Positions 36,363-43,230 of a stretch of 45,110 bases of DNA are shown here, one piece after another. Position numbers and translations under genes: made by a program. The first letter of the stretch is position 1; each line of letters opens with the position of its first letter. A model generated the notes under the pieces. The model worked only from the letters and a program-made list of their open reading frames with translations, had not been told where the DNA came from and searched no databases. The stretch is from a virus, in the IMG/VR virus record IMGVR_UViG_3300009151_000118, positions 1 through 45,110 of that record; one strand, written 5' to 3'.

Positions 36363-36797
36363 TCAGGATTTGCTGTAAAGCGCAGCCTCGGCGGCGCGGC
36401 GCTTGACCAGACCGCTCATCACCTTACCATCTGCAAAAGTCCATTTGCCAAACTCTTTCGCGGCTTCGACATAATCGGCGGCATTGTGTTTGGCCAGAAG
36501 TGTCGAGCCACGCAGCTTTCCCAACCCCTCATTAAAGGCGAACGACACCAGCGCGCTGAACTGGTTGTCGTTGGAGAAGGGCGTGAGGTGCGTCACCCCG
36601 TCCTCAAACCGAGCAAGATCAGCGGCAAGTAGCGCGTCGGCTCGATCTATTGTGATGACCTGCCCCAGTTTCACCTCTGGTCCGGTATGACCATACCCAA
36701 TCGTCGGCACCTTGGCGGGACAAAGGTATGCCTGCAATTTGCAGCCCTCGTTCTCCTTGATAATTGCCAGCCCCACAGCATTGATCTGGCGTGTCAT
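36363..36797 (-). CDS. Endolysin, GH24 lysozyme
   Basis: 144 residues. The catalytic triad follows the T4/P22 lysozyme rule E-8-(D/C)-5-T exactly: Glu17, Cys26 and Thr32 in NEGCKLQAYLCPAKVPTIGY. The Cys form is the P1 Lyz-like variant. There is no N-terminal signal, SAR or membrane segment, so export should need a holin. Helices at 45-75 and 110-140 are typical. Its placement right next to the large terminase, far from the putative holin or spanin at the other end of the operon, is unusual. Confidence 0.85.
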   Translation of the reverse strand: MTRQINAVGLAIIKENEGCKLQAYLCPAKVPTIGYGHTGPEVKLGQVITIDRADALLAADLARFEDGVTHLTPFSNDNQFSALVSFAFNEGLGKLRGSTLLAKHNAADYVEAAKEFGKWTFADGKVMSGLVKRRAAEAALYSKS

Positions 36798-37066
36798 TGC
36801 GTCATCTCCTCCGGTTGCTCGATGAAACGGTGCAGTGCGCAGCCTTGGCGCGACCGTGGCAGGCGTGGCGACATCAGTTCAACCTCAAAGGCCGGCCCTT
36901 GCGCCGTCTGTTGCGCGCGGACAATACAGGGCGTCGGCGGGACGCCATTGCACATGATCAGCGATAGGTCAGGCGTGGCCGAATGGAAATGGCAGTTGCC
37001 GCAGGTCGCGCGTGGCCTGGGGATAATTAGGCCGGACAATGTGGGTAGGGGTTTGATAGGCTTCAT
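36794..37066 (-). CDS. Small Cys-rich (zinc-ribbon-like) protein
   Basis: 90 residues. Cysteines at 22, 25, 39 and 47 with His at 26 and 28 (TCGNCHFHS then IMCNGVPPTPC) suggest a small metal-binding knuckle of the type 'C..C.F....C.G.PP'. The rest is basic and Pro-rich. It is coupled by ATGA to the lysozyme. The family is seen in phage genomes, but I cannot assign a function. Confidence 0.6.
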   Translation of the reverse strand: MKPIKPLPTLSGLIIPRPRATCGNCHFHSATPDLSLIMCNGVPPTPCIVRAQQTAQGPAFEVELMSPRLPRSRQGCALHRFIEQPEEMTQ

Positions 37067-37569
37067 TTGCCGCCTCCCTGTGCTGCGATGATCTTATCGA
37101 CCACGCGCTTCTCGGTGCGGCGAATTGCGCCAATTGCCTTGCCAGTGCTTTTGGCAATAGAGGCGAGGCTTTCACCAGCGCGGCGGCGGTCAAGTATGCG
37201 GGCCTCCCACTCGCTGCATCCAACCAGTTTGGCGTGAGCTGCTACCGTGTCGATAGCGCCGATCTGGCGCAAGCGGTCCATCTGCTTGGATTGGCCGGTG
37301 TTCGATGGGCGGTAGGTAGGCTTAGTGCTGCCGTCATAGATGCCGCGCCACGACGATTTATCCAGCCCAATCGTTTCATACTCGACCTGCTTGAGCCTGC
37401 TGTGGTCAATGCTGGCAATTGCTGCTCGATACCGGCGCTTGGCGTAATGATCTTCCGCGAAAACTCGACACACCAACCAAAGCGCCCAGATAGCAAGACT
37501 CATCAAGGAAACTGCTACCGCCCAAGGCAGGATGCTCAAAGTAATAGCCCAAATTTCATTTGCCGTCAT
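37063..37569 (-). CDS. Membrane-anchored protein with a C-terminal HTH-like segment
   Basis: 168 residues. Residues 8-37 (AITLSILPWAVAVSLMSLAI then WALWLVCRVF) form one membrane helix. The basic stretch HYAKRRYRAA sets the bulk inside the cell. Residues 124-160 (ARILDRRRAGESLASIAKST then GKAIGAIRRTEKRVVDKI) look like a helix-turn-helix of sigma region 4 type, with 'SLA.IA...G....A.R...KR...K'. It would be a DNA-binding module attached to the membrane. Its start overlaps the upstream TGA. The role is unknown, and the HTH call rests on pattern only. Confidence 0.55.
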   Translation of the reverse strand: MTANEIWAITLSILPWAVAVSLMSLAIWALWLVCRVFAEDHYAKRRYRAAIASIDHSRLKQVEYETIGLDKSSWRGIYDGSTKPTYRPSNTGQSKQMDRLRQIGAIDTVAAHAKLVGCSEWEARILDRRRAGESLASIAKSTGKAIGAIRRTEKRVVDKIIAAQGGGK

Positions 37570-37931
37570 GTCTCTTTCCTCGTTGTCGGGTGGTCAGTCC
37601 CGTAGTGCCTCTTGACCCAGCCATGCACCACTTCTGGCAGCACCATGGCAATCACACGGATGAGGCCCCGCTCATCCCTCGCTCTATTGAGCAATGCCTT
37701 ATACCGGATCGCCGATGCGTTCAACGGTAGGTTACTTAATGCCTGTCGAGATGTGGCAGGCAGCCGGTCAAACTCCCGCATTTCGTCGTACATCGCATCC
37801 GGCACCCTGAATAGACCAACAATCTCCGCATGGCTCACCTTGCGCCGGTCGCGCTCGATCTGCTCATAGTTTGCCACATGCCTGCCACGCAGCGCCGCAA
37901 TTCGGGCGATGTCGTCGGCAAGGTCGGTCAT
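37566..37931 (-). CDS. Hypothetical helical protein
   Basis: 121 residues from ATG 37931, whose A is the last base of the upstream TGA. It has ADDIARIAALRGRHVANYEQ and IERDRRKVSHAEIVGLFRVP near the N-terminus, then LPATSRQALSNLPLNASAIR and YKALLNRARDERGLIRVIAM. It is mostly alpha-helical and basic, without Cys motifs. It may bind nucleic acid, but nothing specific is seen. Confidence 0.5.
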   Translation of the reverse strand: MTDLADDIARIAALRGRHVANYEQIERDRRKVSHAEIVGLFRVPDAMYDEMREFDRLPATSRQALSNLPLNASAIRYKALLNRARDERGLIRVIAMVLPEVVHGWVKRHYGTDHPTTRKET

Positions 37932-38161
37932 CAGTTCACACCCCTCTTGCCTTGCTCGTATTCCTCGCGCCGATCCGCCGAGGCGTGAACCCAATAAAAC
38001 CCGTCCTCACTGGATGGACCGCACCAGCAATCTTCGCTGTTCTCATGCGCCTTAGTGTCGTTGACCGGCGAGACATGGGTTTCAATCAGTTCGTCCTCCC
38101 AATAAACATCAATGACAGCCCAGCCGGTGTGATGTTGCGCGAGGTCTATATGGTCGTTCAT
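37931..38161 (-). CDS. Small acidic hypothetical protein
   Basis: 76 residues from ATG 38161 (MNDHIDLAQHHTGWAVIDVY), which overlaps the HNH gene's TGA. It is rich in His, Asp, Glu and Trp, with two Cys (SEDCWCGPSSED). The longer frame up to 38281 lies in the HNH gene and lacks a ribosome site. Function unknown. Confidence 0.5.
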   Translation of the reverse strand: MNDHIDLAQHHTGWAVIDVYWEDELIETHVSPVNDTKAHENSEDCWCGPSSEDGFYWVHASADRREEYEQGKRGVN

Positions 38162-38511
38162 CTCACTCCCGCCTCTTCCAGTTCGCGGATAAAGTCCTTG
38201 GCATCCATATCTGCCTTTAGCGAATTGCACACATGGCAGGCCAGAACCCAGTTTGAGAAGTGATCTGGCCCACCTTTGCAAGTCGGCACCACATGATCGA
38301 CCGTCGCATACCGGTAACCGTTGGCCAAGTGATCATTGCCCTTACCCGGCAAGATGGTCGGCCCCTTGCAATAATGGCAGGTCCGCTTGCGCCTCCACTC
38401 ACGCCGGATCCACACCTTGCGCTTGGTCGATTTGTCATAGGAGTAATCTGCCACCTGCTCTGGCGTGAACTCAACGAGCGCCGCCGGGTCAAGAGTAAAC
38501 GTCTTGGCCAT
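38158..38511 (-). CDS. HNH endonuclease
   Basis: 117 residues. CHYC at 45-48 and CHVC at 92-95 are two zinc pairs. Between them VDHVVPTCKGGPDHFSNWVL (71-90) holds the catalytic His73 and Asn87. This is the classic CxxC-DH..P...GG.D...N...C..CN fold. Packaging-type phages often carry an HNH nuclease near terminase genes, where it can help cut DNA for packaging. The nick between the two terminase genes here is occupied by it. The ATG at 38511 overlaps the upstream stop. Confidence 0.85.
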   Translation of the reverse strand: MAKTFTLDPAALVEFTPEQVADYSYDKSTKRKVWIRREWRRKRTCHYCKGPTILPGKGNDHLANGYRYATVDHVVPTCKGGPDHFSNWVLACHVCNSLKADMDAKDFIRELEEAGVR

Positions 38512-38819
38512 CAATCTGCTTCCTTGGGGTCAAAGACTGAATGCTGAACCGGCGGTGCGTCAATGAAACTGATTCGCCGGCGCAACAGGATCAGCCCACC
38601 ACGCATCACCAGCCGCATCCTTGCGTCAAAGCCAATGTTGTTTGGCCAGAACATCGTAAAGCCGCGAAGGTCGCTCTTGCGCTCCACTGTCAAACCAATT
38701 GAGCCTGCCGATCTGCGCAGATACCAGCGCCAGCCATCATTGCCCGGTTCTGGCTGGTGGCGGTGCCGCTCCACCTTGGCGGTCAGGGCTGGGGCAAATG
38801 GCCCGCGATCCTCGCTCAT
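38511..38819 (-). CDS. Hypothetical basic protein
   Basis: 102 residues: a polar N-terminus (MSEDRGPFAPALTAKVERHR), WYLRRSAGSIGLTVERKSDL and a hydrophobic-basic C-terminal half (FDARMRLVMRGGLILLRRRI). It has no Cys or catalytic signature. It overlaps the HNH start and the HTH gene's end. Function unknown. Confidence 0.45.
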   Translation of the reverse strand: MSEDRGPFAPALTAKVERHRHQPEPGNDGWRWYLRRSAGSIGLTVERKSDLRGFTMFWPNNIGFDARMRLVMRGGLILLRRRISFIDAPPVQHSVFDPKEAD

Positions 38820-39025
38820 GCAGGCTTCCTAAAATAGCGGTTGGGAAACTCCCCCTTGTCGATCATCTCGGCAATCATACCAATAGCGCGGGGGATGCTT
38901 GATGCACCAGTCCTCCAGCGCGTCACTGTTCGAGGCGTGAACCCGACCAACTCGGCCAGAATGTCGCGGTCGAGCGCGTTGCGGTCCATGATCTTGACCA
39001 ATTCTGACGCTCTTATGCTGACCAC
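38816..39025 (-). CDS. Small Cro/XRE-type HTH regulator
   Basis: 69 residues. Residues about 10-60 (ELVKIMDRNALDRDILAELV then GFTPRTVTRWRTGASSIPRA) fit the second and third helices of an XRE-type domain: 'LA..VG.....VSRW..G...P'. GTG at 39025 gives the complete domain; ATG 38989 would cut it. An extended -10-like TG-T-GATAAT (39086-39091) lies upstream in the 142-base gap, so it may be separately transcribed. It is likely a repressor or modulator of the operon. Confidence 0.6.
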   Translation of the reverse strand: MVSIRASELVKIMDRNALDRDILAELVGFTPRTVTRWRTGASSIPRAIGMIAEMIDKGEFPNRYFRKPA

Positions 39026-39085
39026 GCGATACCTGCCTTCTTGTCATTGTCCACCCGAACTGCGCTTTTCTGCCATTTTCAGGCC

Positions 39086-39091
39086 ATTATC
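39086..39091 (-). promoter_or_regulatory. Candidate extended -10 promoter upstream of the HTH gene
   Basis: On the minus strand the bases read TTGTGATAATGG: GATAAT (5 of 6 to TATAAT) preceded by TG one base earlier, the extended -10 form. No matching -35 is visible at the usual distance. It lies in one of the few real gaps of the leftward unit (39026-39167), about 60 bases before the GTG of the small regulator. It could start an internal transcript for HNH, lysozyme and terminase genes. Confidence 0.35.
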
Positions 39092-39167
39092 ACAAGCCCA
39101 AACGGCCTCTCTCGTTGCCTTCGTTCCTGATAATCGGGGGATAGGACCACGAAGGACGCCAAACCCG

Positions 39168-39650
39168 CTATTGAATATGCGCCCAGACCTTCACGCTGGG
39201 GGCAAAGTGGATCATGGGCAGTCTGCCACGACTATCCGCCACAATGGGCTGGGGATAGGCAGTGTCGAGCTTGGCGCTGTGAAATGGCTGCGCGACCTCC
39301 ATGCTACCTTGAACCCGAAAGATCACACGGTCGAACGGCTCCAGCGACTTGGCCTCACCCTCGACCACGCCAATCAAATCACTCAAACTGTATGATTGCT
39401 CGGTAGGCTTGGCTAATGCTGGCGAGGGCTTGCTCTTGGGCGTTGATCTTGGCCGCTCTGGCTTTTCCGGCTCAACAGCCTTCACGGTGGCTGGTTCCCG
39501 CTCCAGCAAAAACAGCACTTCCGCGAATGCCTTGGCCTTGCCTCGGTAATATCGCCCGTCTCCGCTGCGTTCCTCGGCATCAACAGCCTGCGCCTCCATG
39601 CCAACCCGCAGCTTCTCCACATTCTCGCGGAGCCAAGGTGTCGCAGTCAT
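39168..39650 (-). CDS. Hypothetical protein with disordered linker
   Basis: 160 residues. A helical N-terminal part (TATPWLRENVEKLRVGMEAQ, then YYRGKAKAFAEVLFLLEREP) is joined by a Pro/Lys/Ser linker (about 58-84) to a C-terminal alpha/beta part (SLSDLIGVVEGEAKSLEPFD then PMIHFAPSVKVWAHIQ). It directly follows the small terminase gene with an ATGA overlap. No family recognised. A two-domain adaptor is one possibility. Confidence 0.5.
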   Translation of the reverse strand: MTATPWLRENVEKLRVGMEAQAVDAEERSGDGRYYRGKAKAFAEVLFLLEREPATVKAVEPEKPERPRSTPKSKPSPALAKPTEQSYSLSDLIGVVEGEAKSLEPFDRVIFRVQGSMEVAQPFHSAKLDTAYPQPIVADSRGRLPMIHFAPSVKVWAHIQ

Positions 39651-40174
39651 TTGCCCTTTGACCTCTCTGTGCGCTCAATGATGAAAGTGACGGGCACGTT
39701 CAGGTCCGCGCCGTCCTTGAACATGCCTTGCAGCTTGCCCAGCTCGACCAAAGCCTGCCTCTTGTCCGACAGTTTCAGCTTCACCCGGCGCGTGGGCGTG
39801 GCGTCGTCGCCCTTGCCTGAAACAGTCGTCTCGACCAGCAACTCCGAAATGGCCGCAGATTCCTCACTCGTCACATCATCTAGGCTGCCGCTCTCCATGA
39901 GTTTGGAGTAATCCTTGAGCCTCGCAAAGCCGAGTAGAGCCAGTTCTCGCGTGATCCGATCATTGGTGACAGCGTATTTGTCGTGGATGGGTTTCCCCAA
40001 TTCAGCTATGCGTTTTTTTACGCCATCATTCTCCATCAGCCTATGCGCGTTTGCTTCCAATGATCTTTGGGCGCATTCATAGCCAGCGAGGCGATAGGCT
40101 TCCACCTGCGATTTACCGCTTATGATCTCTCTACAGAAGCGCTCGTGGCGTATGTTGGCGAGGGGGCCAGCCAT
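39647..40174 (-). CDS. terS: Terminase small subunit
   Basis: 175 residues. The N-terminal region ERFCREIISGKSQVEAYRLA-GYECAQRSLEANAHRLMEND-GVKKRIAEL is the DNA-binding HTH of the Terminase_2 type: 'F...Y..G.....A...AGY.......A..LL.N..V...I'. The C-terminal half is helical and charged, for ring assembly and large-subunit contact. ATG 40174 overlaps the upstream TAA. It recognises the packaging start; the large subunit is at 34926-36359. Confidence 0.8.
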   Translation of the reverse strand: MAGPLANIRHERFCREIISGKSQVEAYRLAGYECAQRSLEANAHRLMENDGVKKRIAELGKPIHDKYAVTNDRITRELALLGFARLKDYSKLMESGSLDDVTSEESAAISELLVETTVSGKGDDATPTRRVKLKLSDKRQALVELGKLQGMFKDGADLNVPVTFIIERTERSKGK

Positions 40175-40413
40175 TACCCTGCCTCTCCAATAATCCTTGT
40201 GTGGTCGCCCATGATCCGACCAGGCTTACCATCCTTGGCACCGGGGCCGATGCGAAGGGATGATCTTGCGCCTACCTTGTAGCAGCGGCGCTTGACCTGT
40301 TGAGGATCAACACCGAGGCGGTCTGCGATCTGACAGCATGATAGACCTGCGCGCTTCATGCCGGCGGCGGTCGCGGTCATCTCATCGGTCCATGTGAGGG
40401 TGAAGCGGGTCAT
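40174..40413 (-). CDS. GcrA-like HTH protein
   Basis: 79 residues. Residues 8-46 (WTDEMTATAAGMKRAGLSCC then QIADRLGVDPQQVKRRCYKV) align in order with the N-terminal DNA-binding part of GcrA: WT.E....L..L...GLS..QIA..LG......V....... G. GcrA is a cell-cycle transcription factor of alphaproteobacteria that works with sigma-70 and adenine-methylated GANTC sites. Only this part is present. The rest is a short basic tail. The phage copy may redirect host promoters or act in packaging next to terminase. Confidence 0.6.
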   Translation of the reverse strand: MTRFTLTWTDEMTATAAGMKRAGLSCCQIADRLGVDPQQVKRRCYKVGARSSLRIGPGAKDGKPGRIMGDHTRIIGEAG

Positions 40414-41246
40414 TTCATTTCACCATTCAGATATGGGTCATCGGGGTGATTCATGCTCCCCATTAAATCATGGGATAATGCGAGCCTGTACTCGCGAGAT
40501 TGCGCGGCGCGTTCGGCTGCTAATTGGGTTGCATCCTTTTCCAGCCATAGCCTCGGCGGGAGGGGAAATGGTGGCTGATATATGGGCAAAGGATCACCAG
40601 CCGCATTCACCTTTACCCATGCTGCATCTCGCTCTTCTTTTTCCCTAATGTGTTTGGGCTTCCAGTCTCTCTTGGGGATTGGCTTGGGTAGTTCAACGCC
40701 CATCGCATCGCGTGATGCCCTGTCGAAATTCACGGATGCAGCCTTCATCTTGCGCAAAGCCTTGTAATGTATTTGCCGAATACGCTCTCGGGAGCAACCA
40801 TCGGGATCGGCATCTTCATAAATGCCACCTTCCATCATGTGTTCGGTGATAGCCCGCTCTCTTGGCGTCAAAGTGGCCAGCAATCTCTGGACTTCAATTT
40901 TCGCCCAAGCCGACTCCTCCATGTCATCGCCAGCCATCAAAGATATGACGGAAGCCTCATCCATATAGGTTTCCATAGAATTGGCCGGTAGCGCCATTGT
41001 CTTTTGCGCATCGGTGAACAAATCTTCTGGGTCACACCTCAACGCAGCGGCGATATTTTCCACGCCGTGGGACCATTGCCCATTGGTTCTCTCTGGTGCG
41101 CGCCGCAACGCCACAATACTATTCAGTGTGGTGGCGCTGACACCAGCTTTGGCCGCAAGCTCTACCTGCGATTTGATTCCAAGCTCTCTCATCCGGCGAA
41201 GGATGCGGCCATTGCGAATTGTCACCTTGACTGCATAATCGCTCAT
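40410..41246 (-). CDS. XRE HTH fused to sigma-70 region 4, putative phage transcription regulator
   Basis: 278 residues from ATG 41246 (MSDYAVKVTIRNGRILRRMR). Residues about 13-78 form an XRE-like HTH (SQVELAAKAGVSATTLNSIV). After a spacer, residues 118-170 match sigma region 4: VQRLLATLTPRERAITEHMM then GCSRERIRQIHYKALRKMKA. The SRERIRQI-x-x-KALRK motif is the -35-contact helix of housekeeping-type sigma factors. No region 2 or 3 is visible, so it is not a complete sigma factor. It lies second in the leftward unit, next to the divergent promoter it may control. The C-terminal 100 residues are polar and unassigned. Confidence 0.75.
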   Translation of the reverse strand: MSDYAVKVTIRNGRILRRMRELGIKSQVELAAKAGVSATTLNSIVALRRAPERTNGQWSHGVENIAAALRCDPEDLFTDAQKTMALPANSMETYMDEASVISLMAGDDMEESAWAKIEVQRLLATLTPRERAITEHMMEGGIYEDADPDGCSRERIRQIHYKALRKMKAASVNFDRASRDAMGVELPKPIPKRDWKPKHIREKEERDAAWVKVNAAGDPLPIYQPPFPLPPRLWLEKDATQLAAERAAQSREYRLALSHDLMGSMNHPDDPYLNGEMK

Positions 41247-41554
41247 TGCTTGCGGCTCACTTCGATCAGAGTAAGCAACGGCTGCATTGCCAGCGAATAG
41301 GTGCCATCGCCGTTGTCGCGCTCCGTCCAAGGTGGGCTGCGCAATGCGTCGTCCCAGCTTCCCGCTTCGCTCTCGTCATCAATGGCGGGCGGGATCAGCG
41401 GCTTTACACCTGCCGCCATGTCAGCGACACTCGTGCGTTCCAATGTGATGGGCGGTTCGATCGGTGGATCAGCCTTGGCAATGGCATAGACCACGGCCAG
41501 AAAAATGCCTGCGCTGAAAACATCCGCGATGTGTGTAAGGGTGGTAGTGTCCAT
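41243..41554 (-). CDS. Small membrane protein, first gene of the leftward unit
   Basis: 103 residues. Residues 9-26 (IADVFSAGIFLAVVYAIAKA) make one membrane helix near the N-terminus. The rest is Pro-rich and acidic (DPPIEPPITLERTSVADMAA), with WDDALRSPPWTERDNGDGTY. The ATG at 41554 is preceded by AGGAACGAGC. It begins about 33 bases after the predicted start of the leftward promoter and overlaps the regulator by ATGA. It might be a holin or host-takeover factor, but nothing specific supports either. Confidence 0.6.
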   Translation of the reverse strand: MDTTTLTHIADVFSAGIFLAVVYAIAKADPPIEPPITLERTSVADMAAGVKPLIPPAIDDESEAGSWDDALRSPPWTERDNGDGTYSLAMQPLLTLIEVSRKQ

Positions 41555-41593
41555 GCTCTGCTCGTTCCTATGCAGCCTTGTCTATACCATGCG

Positions 41594-41622
41594 ATGATAG
41601 CGAGTAAAATAGGGTATTGCAA
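41594..41622 (-). promoter_or_regulatory. Leftward promoter of the main unit
   Basis: On the minus strand TTGCAA (41622-41617, 4 of 6 to TTGACA) is followed after exactly 17 bases by TATCAT (41599-41594, 5 of 6 to TATAAT). This places the start near 41587, about 33 bases before ATG 41554. It is the best sigma-70-like match in the 140-base divergent gap. It would drive the whole leftward run of genes. The palindromic TTGCAA could also be read from the other strand. Confidence 0.6.
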
Positions 41623-41627
41623 GCCCA

Positions 41628-41633
41628 TATAGT
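41628..41633 (+). promoter_or_regulatory. Candidate rightward -10 element
   Basis: TATAGT (5 of 6 to TATAAT) lies about 60 bases before the ATG at 41695. The -35 at 17 bases is poor (taaaat), so it would need an activator, perhaps the XRE/sigma-4 protein encoded next door. It lies back to back with the leftward promoter, only six bases from its TTGCAA. This would make the two directions mutually exclusive. Confidence 0.4.
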
Positions 41634-41694
41634 TTCGTGTACTGCGTAAGTCGTCAGCGGAATAATCCCGCGATAAACCGCCAAGGAGTTCGTT

Positions 41695-42012
41695 ATGCCT
41701 ATCACCCTTGCACAATTTGAAGCAATCGACGGCTTGCGCAGCCGTTTGATCGCCGATCCGTTTGAGACTTGCACCGATCCTCGCGCTTGGATCAAGGCCA
41801 GCAACCGCCTTCTTGATTATTGCATTGATGCGATGGGCGCTGCTTATGTCGATGCTTTCCCAAGCGCCGAATATGCGGCTTCAGCCATTATCACCGAAAG
41901 CCTTTTGAGCGCCGATTTTGTCATCGACGAAACCGAGTGCATGGACGGCGACGAATATTTGGTCTGGGCGACGGCATCAGATGCCGCTCGCGCCTCTGGT
42001 TGGGAGGTTTAA
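41695..42012 (+). CDS. Hypothetical acidic protein, first gene of the rightward operon
   Basis: 105 residues, acidic and helical: MPITLAQFEAIDGLRSRLIA, then AWIKASNRLLDYCIDAMGAA and a final acidic part (FVIDETECMDGDEYLVWATA). AAGGAG lies seven bases before the ATG. It is the first gene transcribed rightward, as early genes often are. No motif recognised. An acidic early protein could inhibit a host enzyme, but this is a guess. Confidence 0.65.
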   Translation: MPITLAQFEAIDGLRSRLIADPFETCTDPRAWIKASNRLLDYCIDAMGAAYVDAFPSAEYAASAIITESLLSADFVIDETECMDGDEYLVWATASDAARASGWEV

Positions 42013-42015
42013 GCC

Positions 42016-42213
42016 ATGAGCGATGCAGCATTTCCGACAGGGGCTTTCCCCAGCATGACGACCAAGGCGCTGTCCCTTGCGATCATGGAAGGGCGCAGCC
42101 TTGATCTGCAATTGAAAATGGAAGCCGAATTGTGGCGCAGGACGCAAGTGGAGGCTGGTGTAGTATCCGCCATGACACCGGGTGAGCGCCTCCGGTTCAA
42201 TAGGAAAGGATAA
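42016..42213 (+). CDS. Small hypothetical protein
   Basis: 65 residues, four bases after the previous stop, with GGGAGG upstream. It reads MSDAAFPTGAFPSMTTKALS, then LAIMEGRSLDLQLKMEAELW, helical and ending basic (TPGERLRFNRKG). No motif recognised. The second gene of the rightward operon. Confidence 0.55.
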   Translation: MSDAAFPTGAFPSMTTKALSLAIMEGRSLDLQLKMEAELWRRTQVEAGVVSAMTPGERLRFNRKG

Positions 42214-42220
42214 CAGGAAG

Positions 42221-42367
42221 ATGAACAATCGCGAATATTTGCAAATATGCAAGCGTCAGCCGCTTGAATGGCTTGAAATTGCGGCAAGCGATCCCGGCCC
42301 ATATATGCGACCAATACATGTCATTCTTGCTAAAATAGCGATTCGACAGAAGCGGGCCAGTTTCTAG
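42221..42367 (+). CDS. Small hypothetical protein
   Basis: 48 residues from ATG 42221, with AAAGGA about nine bases upstream. It reads MNNREYLQICKRQPLEWLEI, then AASDPGPYMRPIHVILAKIA. It is helical and slightly basic. The frame starts further upstream, but no better start is seen. Function unknown. Confidence 0.5.
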   Translation: MNNREYLQICKRQPLEWLEIAASDPGPYMRPIHVILAKIAIRQKRASF

Positions 42368-42394
42368 GGCGCATTGGCAAACGAAAGGATCAAA

Positions 42395-42832
42395 ATGATG
42401 ACCACCACACCTTACAGCGACCTTATCAAGATCGTGCGACCCTTTGTTGGGGCGAAGCTGAACCCCACGCTCGACAAGGATGGTCGTATCATGCCGCGCA
42501 ATGTGGCAATCGACATCCTTTGCGAATGGGGGCAGCGCATGGACGCTGATGTACGCGAGGTTTCAGAGTCGGGTATCACCTCGTTTTTCTACAGTGGGTG
42601 CGATGTGTTTTTCTGGCACCAGATTGAGGCAATCACCATACGCTCGGTTGATGATCTGGGCGACACCGTCGCGGCTCGGTCCTATTACTCCAGCAACTTG
42701 CGCGTCAACGCCACGGTCGCGCCGGTCGATGGGCCAGAGTTCGACCTTGCAGCCAGTCATCTTGCCAAAATGTCGCGCAAAAGCCGAGCTGCTATCGAAA
42801 TCTGGTGGCAGGATTTATCGGAAAGAAATTGA
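42395..42832 (+). CDS. Hypothetical protein
   Basis: 145 residues from ATG 42395 (AAAGGATCAAA upstream); ATG 42398 is equally possible. There is alpha/beta structure: SDLIKIVRPFVGAKLNPTLD, NVAIDILCEWGQRMDADVRE, FFYSGCDVFFWHQIEAITIR, and a C-terminal helix SHLAKMSRKSRAAIEIWWQD. It is the largest gene of the rightward operon. No known domain recognised. Confidence 0.6.
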   Translation: MMTTTPYSDLIKIVRPFVGAKLNPTLDKDGRIMPRNVAIDILCEWGQRMDADVREVSESGITSFFYSGCDVFFWHQIEAITIRSVDDLGDTVAARSYYSSNLRVNATVAPVDGPEFDLAASHLAKMSRKSRAAIEIWWQDLSERN

Positions 42833-42834
42833 CC

Positions 42835-42921
42835 ATGCCATTTGAAATGTTTTTCCTCATCTACCTCGCAATCGCCGGCATCATTGTGTGCTGGCCTGAT
42901 AAGGATGGAAAGCTGCCATAA
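42835..42921 (+). CDS. 28-residue single-pass membrane peptide
   Basis: An ATG at 42835, two bases after the previous stop, encodes MPFEMFFLIYLAIAGIIVCW followed by PDKDGKLP. It is one membrane helix with a short charged tail. GGAAAG lies upstream. Small hydrophobic peptides in phage early operons can act on the host membrane or as antiholins. Length alone makes the call uncertain. Confidence 0.45.
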   Translation: MPFEMFFLIYLAIAGIIVCWPDKDGKLP

Positions 42922-43046
42922 GCAACATAAACCCAGACCCGTCTTATGTACATTATGTGCGTGAACGGTTTGGCATAAACGGAGGGGCGGCATATGCTGC
43001 CCCTTCTCGTTGGCCCTACCACGATCATCAAACAATGGAGGCCATA

Positions 43047-43220
43047 ATGGCGCAGGAGGCCACCGCAGCAGCTCGGCGCGCAAGGGCTGATGTAATCCGT
43101 GAACGGCGTCGCGCTGCGATCCTAAGGACCGTCGGCCTATGCAAGATATGCAAAGGCAAGTCGCCCCAATGGAAGGTCGGATCCTGTCCAAACTGCAACA
43201 ACACCGGCAAGGTGGATTAA
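43047..43220 (+). CDS. Small zinc-ribbon protein
   Basis: 57 residues from ATG 43047 with GGAGG five bases upstream. After a basic helix (TAAARRARADVIRERRRAAI), cysteines in CKICKGKSPQWKVGSCPNCN make two C-x-x-C pairs, a zinc ribbon. The frame stays open and protein-like upstream (GTG 42957 and before), so a longer form is possible. In another frame a 17-residue ORF (42994-43047) with GGAGG in front ends in a TAATG overlap on this start and could couple its translation. Probably nucleic-acid binding. Confidence 0.6.
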   Translation: MAQEATAAARRARADVIRERRRAAILRTVGLCKICKGKSPQWKVGSCPNCNNTGKVD

Positions 43221-43230
43221 GGACTAGATC

